Made by a program: the position numbers and the translations under genes. Under the pieces are notes generated by a model. The model searched no databases, had not been told where the DNA came from, and worked only from the letters and a program-made list of their open reading frames with translations. Shown here piece by piece: positions 56,301-64,000 of a stretch of DNA of 64,000 nucleotides; within the stretch, counting starts at the first letter, position 1, and each line of letters opens with the position of its first letter. Source of the stretch: Streptomyces shenzhenensis (GTDB lineage Bacteria; Actinomycetota; Actinomycetes; Streptomycetales; Streptomycetaceae); NCBI RefSeq assembly GCF_021462265.1, contig NZ_JAJONF010000002.1, positions 124,001-188,000 on the forward strand, given 5' to 3'.

Positions 56301-56375
56301 GAGCACGCCGGCAACAGTGTCGGACTGCGCCTGCGCCCGTTCGAGCTGGTGACTTTGCGACTCCGGCGAGCCTGA
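53367..56375 (+). CDS. Cytosolic GH38 alpha-mannosidase
   Basis: This 1002-residue protein lacks a signal peptide and has the GH38 order: N-terminal beta domain, zinc-site strand GHAHIDSAWLWPLRET (about residue 257), the nucleophile Asp in LPDTFGFAAGLPQI (about 373), the helical region with HQFHDILPGSS, and C-terminal beta domains. GH38 enzymes are zinc-dependent retaining exo-alpha-mannosidases able to cleave several linkages. As the last gene of the importer operon it would trim imported mannose branches before the GH5-like beta-mannosidase acts. GGAG precedes ATG 53367. Confidence 0.92.
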   Translation: MHDDRSLVEARLKRVLDERIRPAVYPESVPLDVAVWHAPGEPVPVAEGLAAEPEPIAVGVRWGAPWGTSWFRVTGTVPEEWAGRTVEALLDLGFDENMPGFQCEGLVYRPDGSPVKGLNPRNQWVRVGTPVAGGEEVRLHIEAASNPVILDYHPFRPTWLGDKDTAGNQPQYTLTRMDLAVFDETVWQLVVDLEVLGELMAELPADAQRRYEILRAVERALDAIDLQDVNGTAAGARSRLAGVLSAPAVPSAHRISAVGHAHIDSAWLWPLRETVRKVARTTANMTALIEDEPDFVFAMSQAQQWAWVKEHRPEVWARVKKAVAEGRFVPAGGMWVESDTNMPGSEAMARQFVHGKRFFLDEFGIENDEAWLPDTFGFAAGLPQIIRAAGSTRLLTQKISWSQTNRFPHHTFQWEGIDGTRVFTHFPPVDTYNCSMKGSELAHAARNFKDKGRARHSLAPTGWGDGGGGTTREMVAKAARVRDLEGSPTVVWETPADFFAKAEAEYPDPPVWVGELYLELHRATLTSQAKTKQGNRHSEHLLREAELWAATAAVRTGFRYPYEDLDRIWKTVLLHQFHDILPGSSIAWVHREARATYQRIAAELNEIIDGAQRALAGEGDRPLVFNAAPHTRNGVAAGGAAPGQPAGGVTVSKRPAGGYVLSNGLLRVEIDARGLVVSAYDLDADRETVAPGTAANLLQLHPDFPNMWDAWDVDAFYRNAVTDLVRTDELTAGEEGVRIVRSFGSSRVTQVLSLAPGERRLLIDTEVDWHETEKFLKLAFPLDLHAERYASETQFGHFHRPTHTNTSWEAAKFEACNHRFIHLDEPGWGVAVVNDSTYGHDVTRSVRTDGDKGTTTTVRVSLLRAPRFPDPETDQGVHRFRHALVPGAGIADAVREGWRINLPERRVTGAREVAPLVTVDNDAVVITAVKLADDGSGDVVVRFHEAHGGRARASLTAGFEIADVTATDLLERPLPDAPEHAGNSVGLRLRPFELVTLRLRRA

Positions 56376-56460
56376 GCGCCCCGTCAGGGGCGCGGGGCGG
56401 TATTCGTCCGCGGCTCCGCCGTGTGGGCGCGACCAGCCCCCACGCCCCCGTGGTCGCCCC
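56376..56460 (+). terminator. Terminator hairpin within a GGGGCGCGGGG dispersed repeat
   Basis: Immediately after the GH38 stop, GCGCCCC-GTCA-GGGGCGC forms a perfect 7-bp hairpin (56376-56393), continuing as GGGGCGCGGGGCGG and GCGGCTCCGCCGTGTGGGCG then CGACCAGCCCCCAC. This is the same sequence family as at 38.9 kb. It separates convergent GH38 and GntR genes. Confidence 0.75.
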
Positions 56461-56466
56461 TCTGCA

Positions 56467-57168
56467 CTAGGCACCGAGCTGTGCGCGCAGCCACTCCTCC
56501 ACCTCACCCACATGCGCGGCCGCCGCCGCCCTCGCCGCCTCCGGGTCCCGGGCGACGAGGGCCCGGTGGATCGCGGCGTGCTCCCGACGCGTCCTCGCGA
56601 ACGCCCCCTCCTCCTCGTACCCCCGCCACACCCGGGCCCGGAACGTCCGCGACGACAGTCCCTCCAGGATCGCGGCCATCGTGTCGTTCCCCGCGGCACC
56701 CGCGATCACCCGGTGGAAGGCGAGATCGTGCGCCAGGATCTCCTCGGGATCGTCCGTCGCGTTCATCGCCGCCAGGTGTTTCTCCACCTCGGCCAGCTGA
56801 TCGGCCGTGATCCGCGCCGCGGCCAGTGCCGTCGCCGTCGACTCCAGTACCCGCCGCACCTCCAGCAGCTCCACCAGCTGCGGCCCGCGGGACAGGTCGG
56901 CGACCACGCCGAACGTCTCCAGCAGGTCGCCCGCTTCCAACTGGGTGACGTAGATACCGGAGCCGTGCCGGGCCTCCAGGACGCCCAGGACCGTCAGCGC
57001 GCGGATCGCCTCGCGCATGGAGCTGCGGGACATGCCCAGCTGGGCGGCGAGATCCCGTTCCGTCGGCAGCCGCTGGCCGGGCTCCAGACGGCCCTCCGCG
57101 ATCATCGCCTTGATGCGCTCGATGGCGCGCTGCGTCACCGTGCCCTTCTGGGGCGCCGTCTCGTCCAC
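56467..57168 (-). CDS. GntR-family regulator, FadR subfamily
   Basis: The 233-residue protein has a GntR winged helix (RLPTERDLAAQLGMSRSSMR, about residues 33-58) and a helical FCD ligand domain with the metal-site residues of the family (HDLAFHRVIAGAAGN; HAAIHRALVARD). GTG 57168 has AGGAG about 7 bp upstream. It diverges from the monosaccharide importer/fuconate operon, with a palindrome between them, so it most likely represses that operon; the ligand would be fucose or a fuconate-pathway intermediate (inference). Confidence 0.9.
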   Translation of the reverse strand: MDETAPQKGTVTQRAIERIKAMIAEGRLEPGQRLPTERDLAAQLGMSRSSMREAIRALTVLGVLEARHGSGIYVTQLEAGDLLETFGVVADLSRGPQLVELLEVRRVLESTATALAAARITADQLAEVEKHLAAMNATDDPEEILAHDLAFHRVIAGAAGNDTMAAILEGLSSRTFRARVWRGYEEEGAFARTRREHAAIHRALVARDPEAARAAAAAHVGEVEEWLRAQLGA

Positions 57169-57210
57169 ACCGCTCTCCTGTCGCCGGTGCGCCGCAGTCT
57201 AATCAGCAAG

Positions 57211-57223
57211 GTGGTCGGACCAC
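57211..57223. promoter_or_regulatory. FadR-type palindromic operator
   Basis: GTGGTCGGACCAC is a perfect odd palindrome of the TGGTC-N-GACCA kind bound by FadR-subfamily GntR proteins, 43 bp upstream of the regulator start. A partial copy, TGGTCTGATAA (57287-57297; 8 of 11 matches), lies about 45 bp before the binding-protein gene. Confidence 0.7.
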
Positions 57224-57342
57224 TACCACCCGTTCGACGCCTCATCGACGGGAAAATGGCGTCTGCGGGGTGTTGGATTCGCCGAGTGGTCTGATAAGTA
57301 TGCGGGCATCTGCTCGAACACGCTCGATGAGGAGCCGCCCAG

Positions 57343-58413
57343 ATGCCCGGCAGAACACTGAGGAAGCGGAACAGGTCCCGGATCATCGGCGCGACGGCCG
57401 TGGCCGTCGGAGCCTCGCTCGCGCTCGCCGCCTGCGGCAGCACGAAGGACACCGGCAGCGCCACCGCGGGCGGTGGTGGTACGGGCCAGGTCGGAGTGAT
57501 CCTGCCCCTGCTGACCTCGCCGTTCTGGCAGTCGTACAACGACTACGTGCCCAAGACGGCGAAGTCCGAAGGCGTGGACGCGCTGAAGACGGTCAACTCG
57601 AACAGCGACCCCTCGCAGCAGATCACCGACATCAACAACGAGCTCAACCAGGGCGTCAAGGGCCTGGTCGTGGCTCCGCTGGACAGCGCGGCCATCGAGG
57701 CGGGCCTGGACCAGGCCGAACGCAAGGGCGTGCCGGTCGTCGCCGTGGACGTGGCGCCGGACAAGGGCAAGGTCGCCATGGTGGTGCGCGCCGACAACGT
57801 CGCCTACGGCACCAAGGCCTGCGACTACCTCGGCCGGCACGTCACCTCCGGCAAGGTCGTGCAGATCATGGGCGACCTGGCCTCGGTCAACGGCCGGGAC
57901 CGCTCCGAGGCGTTCCGCTCCTGCGTGAAGAAGAGGTACCCGAAGCTCAAGGTCCTGGAGATCCCCGCCAAGTGGGAGTCCGACACGGCCGCTGCCCAGC
58001 TGGGCACCCTCCTCAACGCCAACCCCGACATCAAGGGCATCTACCTGCAGGCCGGCGGTGTCTACCTCGCGCCGACCCTGCAGACCCTGAAGTCCAAGGG
58101 CATGCTCAGGACGGCCGGCCGGAGCGGGCACATAGTGATCGTCTCCAACGACGGCATCCCGCAGGAGTTCGACGCCATCCGCAAGGGCCAGATCGACGCG
58201 ACCGTCTCCCAGCCCGCCGACGCCTACGCCAAGTACGGGATGTACTACATCAAGGCGGCGATGGAGGGGAAGACGTTCGAGCCGGGTCCGACCGACCACG
58301 ACTCCACCATCGTCAGGCTGCCCAGCGGCATCCTGGAGGACCAGCTGCCCGCACCCCTGGTCACCAAGGACAACGTCGACGACCCCAAGCTCTGGGGCAA
58401 CACGGTCAAATGA
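57343..58413 (+). CDS. Monosaccharide ABC transporter substrate-binding lipoprotein (RbsB-like)
   Basis: The 356-residue protein has a lipobox LAAC (cysteine near residue 31) and a periplasmic-binding-protein type-1 fold (GVILPLLTSPFWQSYNDYV; GLVVAPLDSAAIEAGL; VVAVDVAPDKGKVAMVVRAD). GAGGAG precedes ATG 57343. It is first in a tightly coupled importer operon. Its ligand is inferred to be L-fucose from the downstream catabolic genes; rhamnose or another 6-deoxysugar is the alternative. Confidence 0.9.
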   Translation: MPGRTLRKRNRSRIIGATAVAVGASLALAACGSTKDTGSATAGGGGTGQVGVILPLLTSPFWQSYNDYVPKTAKSEGVDALKTVNSNSDPSQQITDINNELNQGVKGLVVAPLDSAAIEAGLDQAERKGVPVVAVDVAPDKGKVAMVVRADNVAYGTKACDYLGRHVTSGKVVQIMGDLASVNGRDRSEAFRSCVKKRYPKLKVLEIPAKWESDTAAAQLGTLLNANPDIKGIYLQAGGVYLAPTLQTLKSKGMLRTAGRSGHIVIVSNDGIPQEFDAIRKGQIDATVSQPADAYAKYGMYYIKAAMEGKTFEPGPTDHDSTIVRLPSGILEDQLPAPLVTKDNVDDPKLWGNTVK

Positions 58414-59924
58414 GCACGCCACTCGTTGAGGCCCGGGACATCGTCAAGCGGTACGGCCCCACCGTCGCCCTCGCCGACGGCCGGCTCACCGTGCTGCCCG
58501 GCGAGTCCCATGCCCTCGTCGGCCGCAACGGCGCCGGCAAGTCCACCCTGGTCAACGTCCTCACCGGCCTCCAGGCCCCGGACGAGGGCACGGTCCGTTT
58601 CGACGGCGAGCCCGCGCCCCCGCTCGCCGACCGGGACGCCTGGCGGCGCAAGGTCGCCTGCGTCTACCAGAAGCCCACCGTCGTACCGGAGCTGACGGTC
58701 GCCGAGAACCTGTTCATCAACCGGCAGCCGCTGCACCGCGGTCTCATCAGCTGGCGGCGACTGCGCGGCGAGGCGGCGGCCCTCCTCGACACCTGGGACG
58801 TCCATGTCGACCCCGAGGCGCGCACCGCCGACCTCAAGGTCGAGGACCGGCAGATGGTCGAGATCGCCCGGGCGTTGAGCTTCGGCGCCCGGTTCATCGT
58901 CCTCGACGAACCGACCGCCCAGCTCGACAACCGCGAGATCGAGCGGCTGTTCGGCCGGATGCGGGCGCTCCAGGACTCGGGCGTGACCTTCCTGTTCATC
59001 TCGCACCACCTCCAGGAGGTCTACGAGGTCTGCCAGACCGTGACCGTGCTGCGTGACGCCCGCTGGATCACCACCGCCCCCGTCGCCGACCTGCCCAGGA
59101 CCGCCCTGGTGGAGGCGATGGCGGGGGAGGCCGTCACCCGGCAGGAGCAGACGGCACGGGACGCGGTGGCCGCCGAGGCACCCGTCGTCCTCACCGTCAG
59201 CGGGCTCACCTCCGAGCAGTACGACGGCATCGACCTCACCGTCCGCAGTGGCGAGGTCGTCGGCCTCGCCGGGACCAGCGGCAGCGGCAAGGTGGAACTC
59301 GCCGAGACCATCGCCGGGTTGCGCACCCCGGCCGGCGGAACCGCACGACTGCGGGAGAGGCAACTGCCGTTCGGTGACGTGCGGGCCGTGCTCGAGGCGG
59401 GCGTCGGCTTCGTGCCCCGCGACCGGCACGAGCAGGGCCTGGTGGCCGGCCTGAGCATCGGCGACAACGCCACCATGACCGTACTGGACCGGCTGGGCCG
59501 CGGCGGGTTCGTCGGCACCGACCGCAAGCGCCGCTTCGCCGCCCGCCTGATCGAACGCCTCGACATCCACGCCGAGGGCCCCGGGCAGCCCGTCTCCGAC
59601 CTGTCCGGCGGCAACGCGCAGAAGGTCGTCATGGCCCGTGCCCTCGCCTCCGACCCCCGGCTGCTCGTCCTCGTCAACCCCACCGCGGGCGTCGACGTGA
59701 AGTCCAAGGAGTCCCTGCTGGCCCGGGTCGACAGCGCCCGTGAGGACGGCACCGCCGTGCTGGTCGTCTCCGACGAACTCGACGACCTGCGCCGCTGCGA
59801 CCGCGTCCTCGTCCTCTTCCACGGCCGGATCGTCGCCGAACACCCGGCCGGCTGGCACGACCACGAGCTGATCGCCTCCATAGAAGGAGTGGACTCCATG
59901 CCCGAAGGAGTGGACCATGGCTGA
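58410..59924 (+). CDS. Sugar ABC transporter ATPase with two nucleotide-binding domains (RbsA-like)
   Basis: The 504-residue CUT2-type ATPase has a complete first domain: Walker A GRNGAGKST, signature-region LKVEDRQMVEIARALSF, Walker B FIVLDEPTAQLD. In the second domain the P-loop is GTSGSGKVEL and Walker B is VLVNPTAGVD, lacking both the Asp and the catalytic Glu of LDEPT, although the signature LSGGNAQKV is good. ATP hydrolysis is thus probably confined to one site. It overlaps the previous gene by 4 bp and the next by 8 bp. Confidence 0.92.
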   Translation: MSTPLVEARDIVKRYGPTVALADGRLTVLPGESHALVGRNGAGKSTLVNVLTGLQAPDEGTVRFDGEPAPPLADRDAWRRKVACVYQKPTVVPELTVAENLFINRQPLHRGLISWRRLRGEAAALLDTWDVHVDPEARTADLKVEDRQMVEIARALSFGARFIVLDEPTAQLDNREIERLFGRMRALQDSGVTFLFISHHLQEVYEVCQTVTVLRDARWITTAPVADLPRTALVEAMAGEAVTRQEQTARDAVAAEAPVVLTVSGLTSEQYDGIDLTVRSGEVVGLAGTSGSGKVELAETIAGLRTPAGGTARLRERQLPFGDVRAVLEAGVGFVPRDRHEQGLVAGLSIGDNATMTVLDRLGRGGFVGTDRKRRFAARLIERLDIHAEGPGQPVSDLSGGNAQKVVMARALASDPRLLVLVNPTAGVDVKSKESLLARVDSAREDGTAVLVVSDELDDLRRCDRVLVLFHGRIVAEHPAGWHDHELIASIEGVDSMPEGVDHG

Positions 59925-60942
59925 GACCAAGGCCCCGCCGCTCACCCCGGTGCGCTCCCCGGACACCCGTCCGGCCCGTACCGTCATCCTGCGCCGGGCC
60001 CGTGAACTCGCCCTCGTCCCGGCCCTGGTGCTGCTCATGGCGCTCGGTGCGGTGGTCAACGACTCGTTCCTCACCGAGCGCAACCTGATCTCCATCCTCG
60101 GTGCCTCCGCCGCCCTCGCGATGGTGGTGCTCGCCGAGTCGCTGGTCCTGATCACCGGCAAGTTCGACCTGTCGCTGGAGTCGGTCGTCGGGATCGCGCC
60201 CGCCGTCGGCGCGCTGCTCGTCCTGCCGTCGGCCGAGTCCGGCTGGGGCACCGGGTTCCCCGCCGCCCTCGCCATGGTCGCCATCCTGGCCGTCGGCGCG
60301 GCGGTCGGCGCCTTCAACGGCATCCTGGTCGTGAAGTTCAAGCTCAACGCCTTCATCGTGACGCTGGCGATGCTGATCGTGCTGCGTGGTGTGCTGGTCG
60401 GCGCCACCCAGGGCAAGACCCTGTTCGGGATGCCCGACGGCTTCTTCACCCTGGCCACCACCACCTTTCTCGACGTCCCGCTCTCGGTGTGGCTCGCGGC
60501 GGCCGCCTTCGCGCTCACCGGGCTGGTGCTGAAGTACCACCGGGTCGGCCGCGCCCTGTACGCCATCGGCGGCAACGCCGACGCCGCCCGCGCCGCCGGC
60601 ATCCGTGTCGACCGCGTGATGCTCGGGGTGTTCGTGGTGGCCGGGGTCCTCGCCTCGGTCGGCGGGATCATGCAGACCGGGTACGTGGGCGCGATCAGCG
60701 CCAACCAGGGCAACAACATGATCTTCACGGTGTTCGCGGCGGCGGTGATCGGCGGCATCAGCCTGGACGGCGGCAGGGGCACCATGTTCGGCGCCCTGAC
60801 CGGCGTACTCCTGCTGGGCGTCGTGCAGAACCTGCTCACCCTGGCGCAGGTGCCGTCGTTCTGGATCCAGGCCATCTACGGCGGCATCATCCTCGTCGCC
60901 CTCATGATCGCCCGTGTCACCACGGGACGGGCCCAGGACTGA
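59917..60942 (+). CDS. Monosaccharide ABC transporter permease (RbsC-like)
   Basis: This 341-residue CUT2 permease has about nine to ten hydrophobic segments and the family motif [23 protein letters not shown] 59917 overlaps the ATPase stop. It completes the importer with the two preceding genes. Confidence 0.92.
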   Translation: MAETKAPPLTPVRSPDTRPARTVILRRARELALVPALVLLMALGAVVNDSFLTERNLISILGASAALAMVVLAESLVLITGKFDLSLESVVGIAPAVGALLVLPSAESGWGTGFPAALAMVAILAVGAAVGAFNGILVVKFKLNAFIVTLAMLIVLRGVLVGATQGKTLFGMPDGFFTLATTTFLDVPLSVWLAAAAFALTGLVLKYHRVGRALYAIGGNADAARAAGIRVDRVMLGVFVVAGVLASVGGIMQTGYVGAISANQGNNMIFTVFAAAVIGGISLDGGRGTMFGALTGVLLLGVVQNLLTLAQVPSFWIQAIYGGIILVALMIARVTTGRAQD

Positions 60943-60983
60943 CCGGCCCGCGTCCCGAACTCCCCCTGACGGAAAGGAAATCA

Positions 60984-62324
60984 GTGTCCCCGAGCCCGGC
61001 CCGCGTGACCGCCGTCGACACCTACGACATCCGCTTCCCCACCTCGCGCGAGCTGGACGGCTCCGACGCGATGAACCCGGACCCCGACTACTCGGCGGCC
61101 TATGTCGTGCTGCGCACCGACGCGGCCGACGGGCACGAGGGGCACGGGTTCACGTTCACCATCGGGCGGGGCAACGACGTCCAGGTCGCCGCGATCGACG
61201 CGCTGCGCGGCCATGTGCTCGGCCGCCCGGTCGACGAGATCTGCGACGACCCCGGATCCCTCTTCCAGGTCCTGATCGGCGACAGCCAGCTGCGCTGGCT
61301 CGGCCCCGAGAAGGGCGTGATGCACATGGCGATCGGCGCGGTGACCAACGCCGTCTGGGACCTCGCCGCCCGCCGCGCCGGAAAGCCGCTGTGGCAGCTG
61401 CTCGCCGACGCCGAACCCGAGTGGATCGTCCGCCAGATCGACTTCCGCTACCTCACCGACGCCCTCACCCCCGAGGAGGCCCTCGCCATCCTGCGCCGGG
61501 GCCGTGAGGGCGCCGCGGAGCGCCGGGCCGGGCTGCTGGAGCGCGGCTACCCCGCGTACACCACCTCCGCCGGCTGGCTCGGCTACGACGACGAGAAGCT
61601 CACCCGGCTCGCCGCCCAGGCGGTCGCCGACGGCTTCACGCAGATCAAGCTGAAGGTGGGCGCCGACCTGGCGGACGACATCCGGCGCTGCCGGGTGGCC
61701 CGAGCGGTCGTCGGGCCGGACATCCGCATGGCCATCGACGCCAACCAGCGCTGGAACGTCGACGAGGCGATCCGCTGGACCAGGGCCCTCGCCGAGTTCG
61801 CCCCCTACTGGATCGAGGAGCCCACCAGCCCCGACGACATCCTCGGCCACGCGGCGATCCGCCGGGCGGTCGCCCCGGTCAAGGTCGCCACCGGCGAACA
61901 CGTCCAGAACCGGATCGTCTTCAAGCAGTTGCTCCAGGCCGCTGCCCTCGACATCGTCCAGATCGACGCGGCCCGGGTCGCCGGCGTCAACGAGAACCTC
62001 GCCATCCTGCTGCTGGCCGCGAAGTTCGGCGTCCCGGTCTGCCCGCACGCGGGCGGCGTCGGACTGTGCGAACTCGTCCAGCACCTGGCGATGTTCGACT
62101 ACCTGGCTGTCTCCGGCACCACCGAGGACCGGGTCATCGAGTACGTCGATCATCTGCACGAACACTTCCTCGATCCGGTGGTGATCCGCGAAGGTCGTTA
62201 CACGGCACCCACCGCGCCGGGCTTCTCGGCCGCCATGCGACCGGAGTCCCTCGCGGAGTACACCTACCCCGGCGGCACCTTCTGGGCCGCCGACCCCGAC
62301 ACGCAGAAGGGACAGGCGGCATGA
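60984..62324 (+). CDS. L-fuconate dehydratase-like enolase-superfamily enzyme
   Basis: The 446-residue protein belongs to the mandelate-racemase/fuconate-dehydratase branch: catalytic KxK in IKLKVG (about residue 221), metal ligands in DANQRW (251), WIEEPT (276) and TGEH (302), and the catalytic His in CPHAGG (353). The opening [20 protein letters not shown] and length match L-fuconate dehydratases, which convert L-fuconate to 2-keto-3-deoxy-L-fuconate. GTG 60984 has GGAAAGGAAA just upstream. The next gene overlaps it by 4 bp. Substrate assignment rests on family resemblance plus context. Confidence 0.85.
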   Translation: MSPSPARVTAVDTYDIRFPTSRELDGSDAMNPDPDYSAAYVVLRTDAADGHEGHGFTFTIGRGNDVQVAAIDALRGHVLGRPVDEICDDPGSLFQVLIGDSQLRWLGPEKGVMHMAIGAVTNAVWDLAARRAGKPLWQLLADAEPEWIVRQIDFRYLTDALTPEEALAILRRGREGAAERRAGLLERGYPAYTTSAGWLGYDDEKLTRLAAQAVADGFTQIKLKVGADLADDIRRCRVARAVVGPDIRMAIDANQRWNVDEAIRWTRALAEFAPYWIEEPTSPDDILGHAAIRRAVAPVKVATGEHVQNRIVFKQLLQAAALDIVQIDAARVAGVNENLAILLLAAKFGVPVCPHAGGVGLCELVQHLAMFDYLAVSGTTEDRVIEYVDHLHEHFLDPVVIREGRYTAPTAPGFSAAMRPESLAEYTYPGGTFWAADPDTQKGQAA

Positions 62325-63076
62325 CCGACTTCGAGGGCCTGAGGGCCCTGGTCACCGGAGGCGCCTCCGGGATCGGGCGGGCCACCGCGGAACTCCTCGC
62401 CGAGCGCGGCGCCCAGGTCGCCGTCCTCGACCTCGACCCGGCCCCGGTCGAGAAGCCGCTGCTCGGTTTCCGGGCCGACGTCACCGACGACGCCTCCGTG
62501 CGGGCGGCGGTGCGGAGCGCGGTGGACGCGCTCGGCGGCCTCGACGTCCTGGTCAACAACGCGGGCATCGGCGCCCAGGGCACCGTCGAGGACAACGACG
62601 ACGACGAATGGCGCCACGTCTTCGACGTCAACGTCCTCGGGATGGTCCGCGCCGCCCGCGCCGCCCTGCCGCACCTGCGCCGCTCCGCGCACGCGGCGAT
62701 CGTCAACACCTGCTCCATCGCCGCCACCGCCGGACTGCCCCAGCGCGCCCTGTACAGCGCCACCAAGGGCGCCGTGTACTCCCTCACCTTGGCCATGGCC
62801 GCCGACCACGTCCGCGAGGGCATCCGCGTCAACTGCGTCAACCCCGGTACGGCCGACACCCCGTGGATCGGCCGCCTGCTGGACAAGGCCCCCGACCCGG
62901 CCGCCGAACGCGCCGCCCTGGAAGCCCGCCAGCCCTCCGGACGCCTGGCCTCCGCCGCCGAGGTCGCCGGTGCCGTCGCCTACCTGGCGAGCCCGCTGTC
63001 CGGTGCCACCACCGGCACCTCGCTCGCCGTCGACGGCGGCATGCAGGGCCTCAGGCTGCGGCCGGTGGACCAGTGA
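62321..63076 (+). CDS. SDR, probable 2-keto-3-deoxy-L-fuconate dehydrogenase
   Basis: The 251-residue classical SDR has [30 protein letters not shown], the catalytic Ser in [11 protein letters not shown] and Tyr-x3-Lys in ALYSATKGA, and the C-terminal [10 protein letters not shown]. In bacterial non-phosphorylating fucose pathways an SDR of this kind oxidises 2-keto-3-deoxy-L-fuconate. Here it overlaps the dehydratase stop (ATGA) and the next start (GTGA), so its role in that pathway is likely; L-fucose dehydrogenase is an alternative. Confidence 0.85.
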   Translation: MTDFEGLRALVTGGASGIGRATAELLAERGAQVAVLDLDPAPVEKPLLGFRADVTDDASVRAAVRSAVDALGGLDVLVNNAGIGAQGTVEDNDDDEWRHVFDVNVLGMVRAARAALPHLRRSAHAAIVNTCSIAATAGLPQRALYSATKGAVYSLTLAMAADHVREGIRVNCVNPGTADTPWIGRLLDKAPDPAAERAALEARQPSGRLASAAEVAGAVAYLASPLSGATTGTSLAVDGGMQGLRLRPVDQ

Positions 63077-64000
63077 ACGCCCTCGGCCGCAGCGGCGTCC
63101 GGGTCAGCCCCCTGGGCCTGGGCGCCGCCGTGATCGGCAACCTCTACACCGAACTCCCCGACCAGCAGGCGTACGACACGGTCTCCGCCGCCTGGCGGCA
63201 GGGCGTCCGCTACTTCGACACCGCCCCGCACTACGGCCTGGGCCTGTCGGAACAGCGGCTGGGCGAGGCCCTGCGGCCGTACGCCCGGGACACGTACACC
63301 CTCTCCACCAAGGTCGGCCGCAGGCTGGAGCCGGGGCCCGGCGACGGCGACGACCTCGCCAACGGCTTCGCCGTGCCCGACACCCGCCGCCGGGTCTGGG
63401 ACTTCACCGCCGACGGCATCCGCCGCACCCTGGAGGCGAGCCTGGAGCGGCTCGGCCTCGACCGGGTCGACGTCGTCTACCTGCACGACCCCGACGACCA
63501 CGCCGAACAGGCCTTCCGCGAGGGCTACCCGGCCCTGGAGAAGCTGCGCGCCGAGGGCGTCGTGGGCGCGATCGGCGCCGGCATGAACCAGACCGCCATG
63601 CTCACCCGGTTCGTCCGGGACACCGACGTCGACGTGGTGCTGTGCGCCGGCCGCTACACCCTCCTCGACCAGAGCGCCCTCACCGACCTGCTCCCGGCCG
63701 CCGCGGCACGCGGCACCTCGGTGGTGATCGGCGGGGCCTTCAACTCCGGCCTGCTGGCCGACCCGAGACCGGACGCGACCTACGACTACACCCGGGCGCC
63801 CGGCGAACTGCTGTCCCGTGCCCTGCGCCTCAGGGCGCTCGCGGAACAGCACGGCACCACCCTGCGCGCCGCCGCCCTCGCCTTCTGCGCGGCCCACCCG
63901 GCCGTGGCGAGCGTCCTGGTCGGGGCCCGTTCGGCGGCCGAGATCGAGGACGGGGCACGGCAGTTCGCCACGCACGTCCCCGCCGCCTTCTGGCAGGAGC
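63073..64000 (+). CDS. Aldo/keto reductase, probable L-fucose (6-deoxyaldose) 1-dehydrogenase (partial)
   Basis: Starting at GTG 63073 and open to the window edge (309 residues so far, near full length of ~320-330), this AKR shows the catalytic Asp and Tyr in VRYFDTAPHYGLGLSEQRLG, the Lys in STKVGR, the His in VVYLHDPDD, and a C-terminal SVLVGARSAAEI cofactor region. It resembles D-threo-aldose/L-fucose 1-dehydrogenases, which oxidise L-fucose to its lactone. The 4-bp overlap with the SDR places it in the same operon. A fuconolactone hydrolase gene is expected beyond the window. Confidence 0.85.
   Translation, partial: MNALGRSGVRVSPLGLGAAVIGNLYTELPDQQAYDTVSAAWRQGVRYFDTAPHYGLGLSEQRLGEALRPYARDTYTLSTKVGRRLEPGPGDGDDLANGFAVPDTRRRVWDFTADGIRRTLEASLERLGLDRVDVVYLHDPDDHAEQAFREGYPALEKLRAEGVVGAIGAGMNQTAMLTRFVRDTDVDVVLCAGRYTLLDQSALTDLLPAAAARGTSVVIGGAFNSGLLADPRPDATYDYTRAPGELLSRALRLRALAEQHGTTLRAAALAFCAAHPAVASVLVGARSAAEIEDGARQFATHVPAAFWQE

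Overview
The window is high-GC actinomycete DNA and almost certainly Streptomyces. Codon third positions are strongly G/C, GTG and TTG starts are common, and typical Streptomyces families are present: ATP-binding LuxR (LAL) regulators, SpoIIE/anti-sigma kinase proteins, an Rpf-LysM-M23 secreted protein, the GlgA/GlgC pair, a WS/DGAT acyltransferase, and GGGGCGCGGGG intergenic repeats. I saw no rRNA, tRNA or CRISPR array.

Layout. (1) 0-16 kb, accessory metabolism and regulation: the end of a LuxR regulator, a 168-bp MITE-like element that supplies the stop codon of an HpaB-type monooxygenase, a divergent LAL regulator with a 24-bp palindromic operator between them, an FMN-binding glutamate-synthase-like protein, an NmrA-like protein, an mmsA remnant, an ABC-2-like membrane protein diverging from a TetR regulator, an FAD-linked oxidase, and two tandem SpoIIE proteins, one apparently a pseudophosphatase fused to a kinase. 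(2) 16-23.5 kb, a decaying island: a frameshifted winged-helix gene, a TetR regulator, a truncated SDR, three GNAT acetyltransferases, an IS5-type transposase fragment and a gnd remnant. Five 22-bp sites of the form WTAGA-N12-TCTWW recur here, with a weaker sixth at 13.1 kb, suggesting one local regulon. (3) 23.6-43 kb, more core-like: panD, a small acetyltransferase, an Asp/Glu racemase-like protein, a proline-rich peptide gene, a six-copy 68-bp tandem repeat, gnd, rpf/M23, a DMT transporter, an FhuF-like Fe-S protein, glgA and glgC, a GH92 alpha-mannosidase, WS/DGAT, two SDRs, a degenerate HD-domain protein, a 57-residue orphan peptide gene beside a GNAT, and an amidase. (4) 43-64 kb, a glycan-catabolic super-locus: a secreted GH29 alpha-L-fucosidase; a LacI regulator with inverted-repeat operators; a three-gene oligosaccharide ABC importer followed by GH5-like beta-mannosidase, secreted GH85 endo-beta-N-acetylglucosaminidase and cytosolic GH38 alpha-mannosidase; then a GntR/FadR regulator with a 13-bp palindrome facing a monosaccharide ABC importer, an L-fuconate-dehydratase-like enolase-superfamily enzyme, an SDR and an aldo/keto reductase.

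How they work together (inference): the last 21 kb looks like a system for foraging core-fucosylated N-glycans. GH85 and GH29 act outside the cell to release oligosaccharide and fucose, the LacI-controlled importer brings in mannose-rich oligosaccharide for GH38 and the GH5-like enzyme, and the FadR-controlled operon imports fucose and degrades it by the non-phosphorylating fuconate route. That route continues past the window edge.
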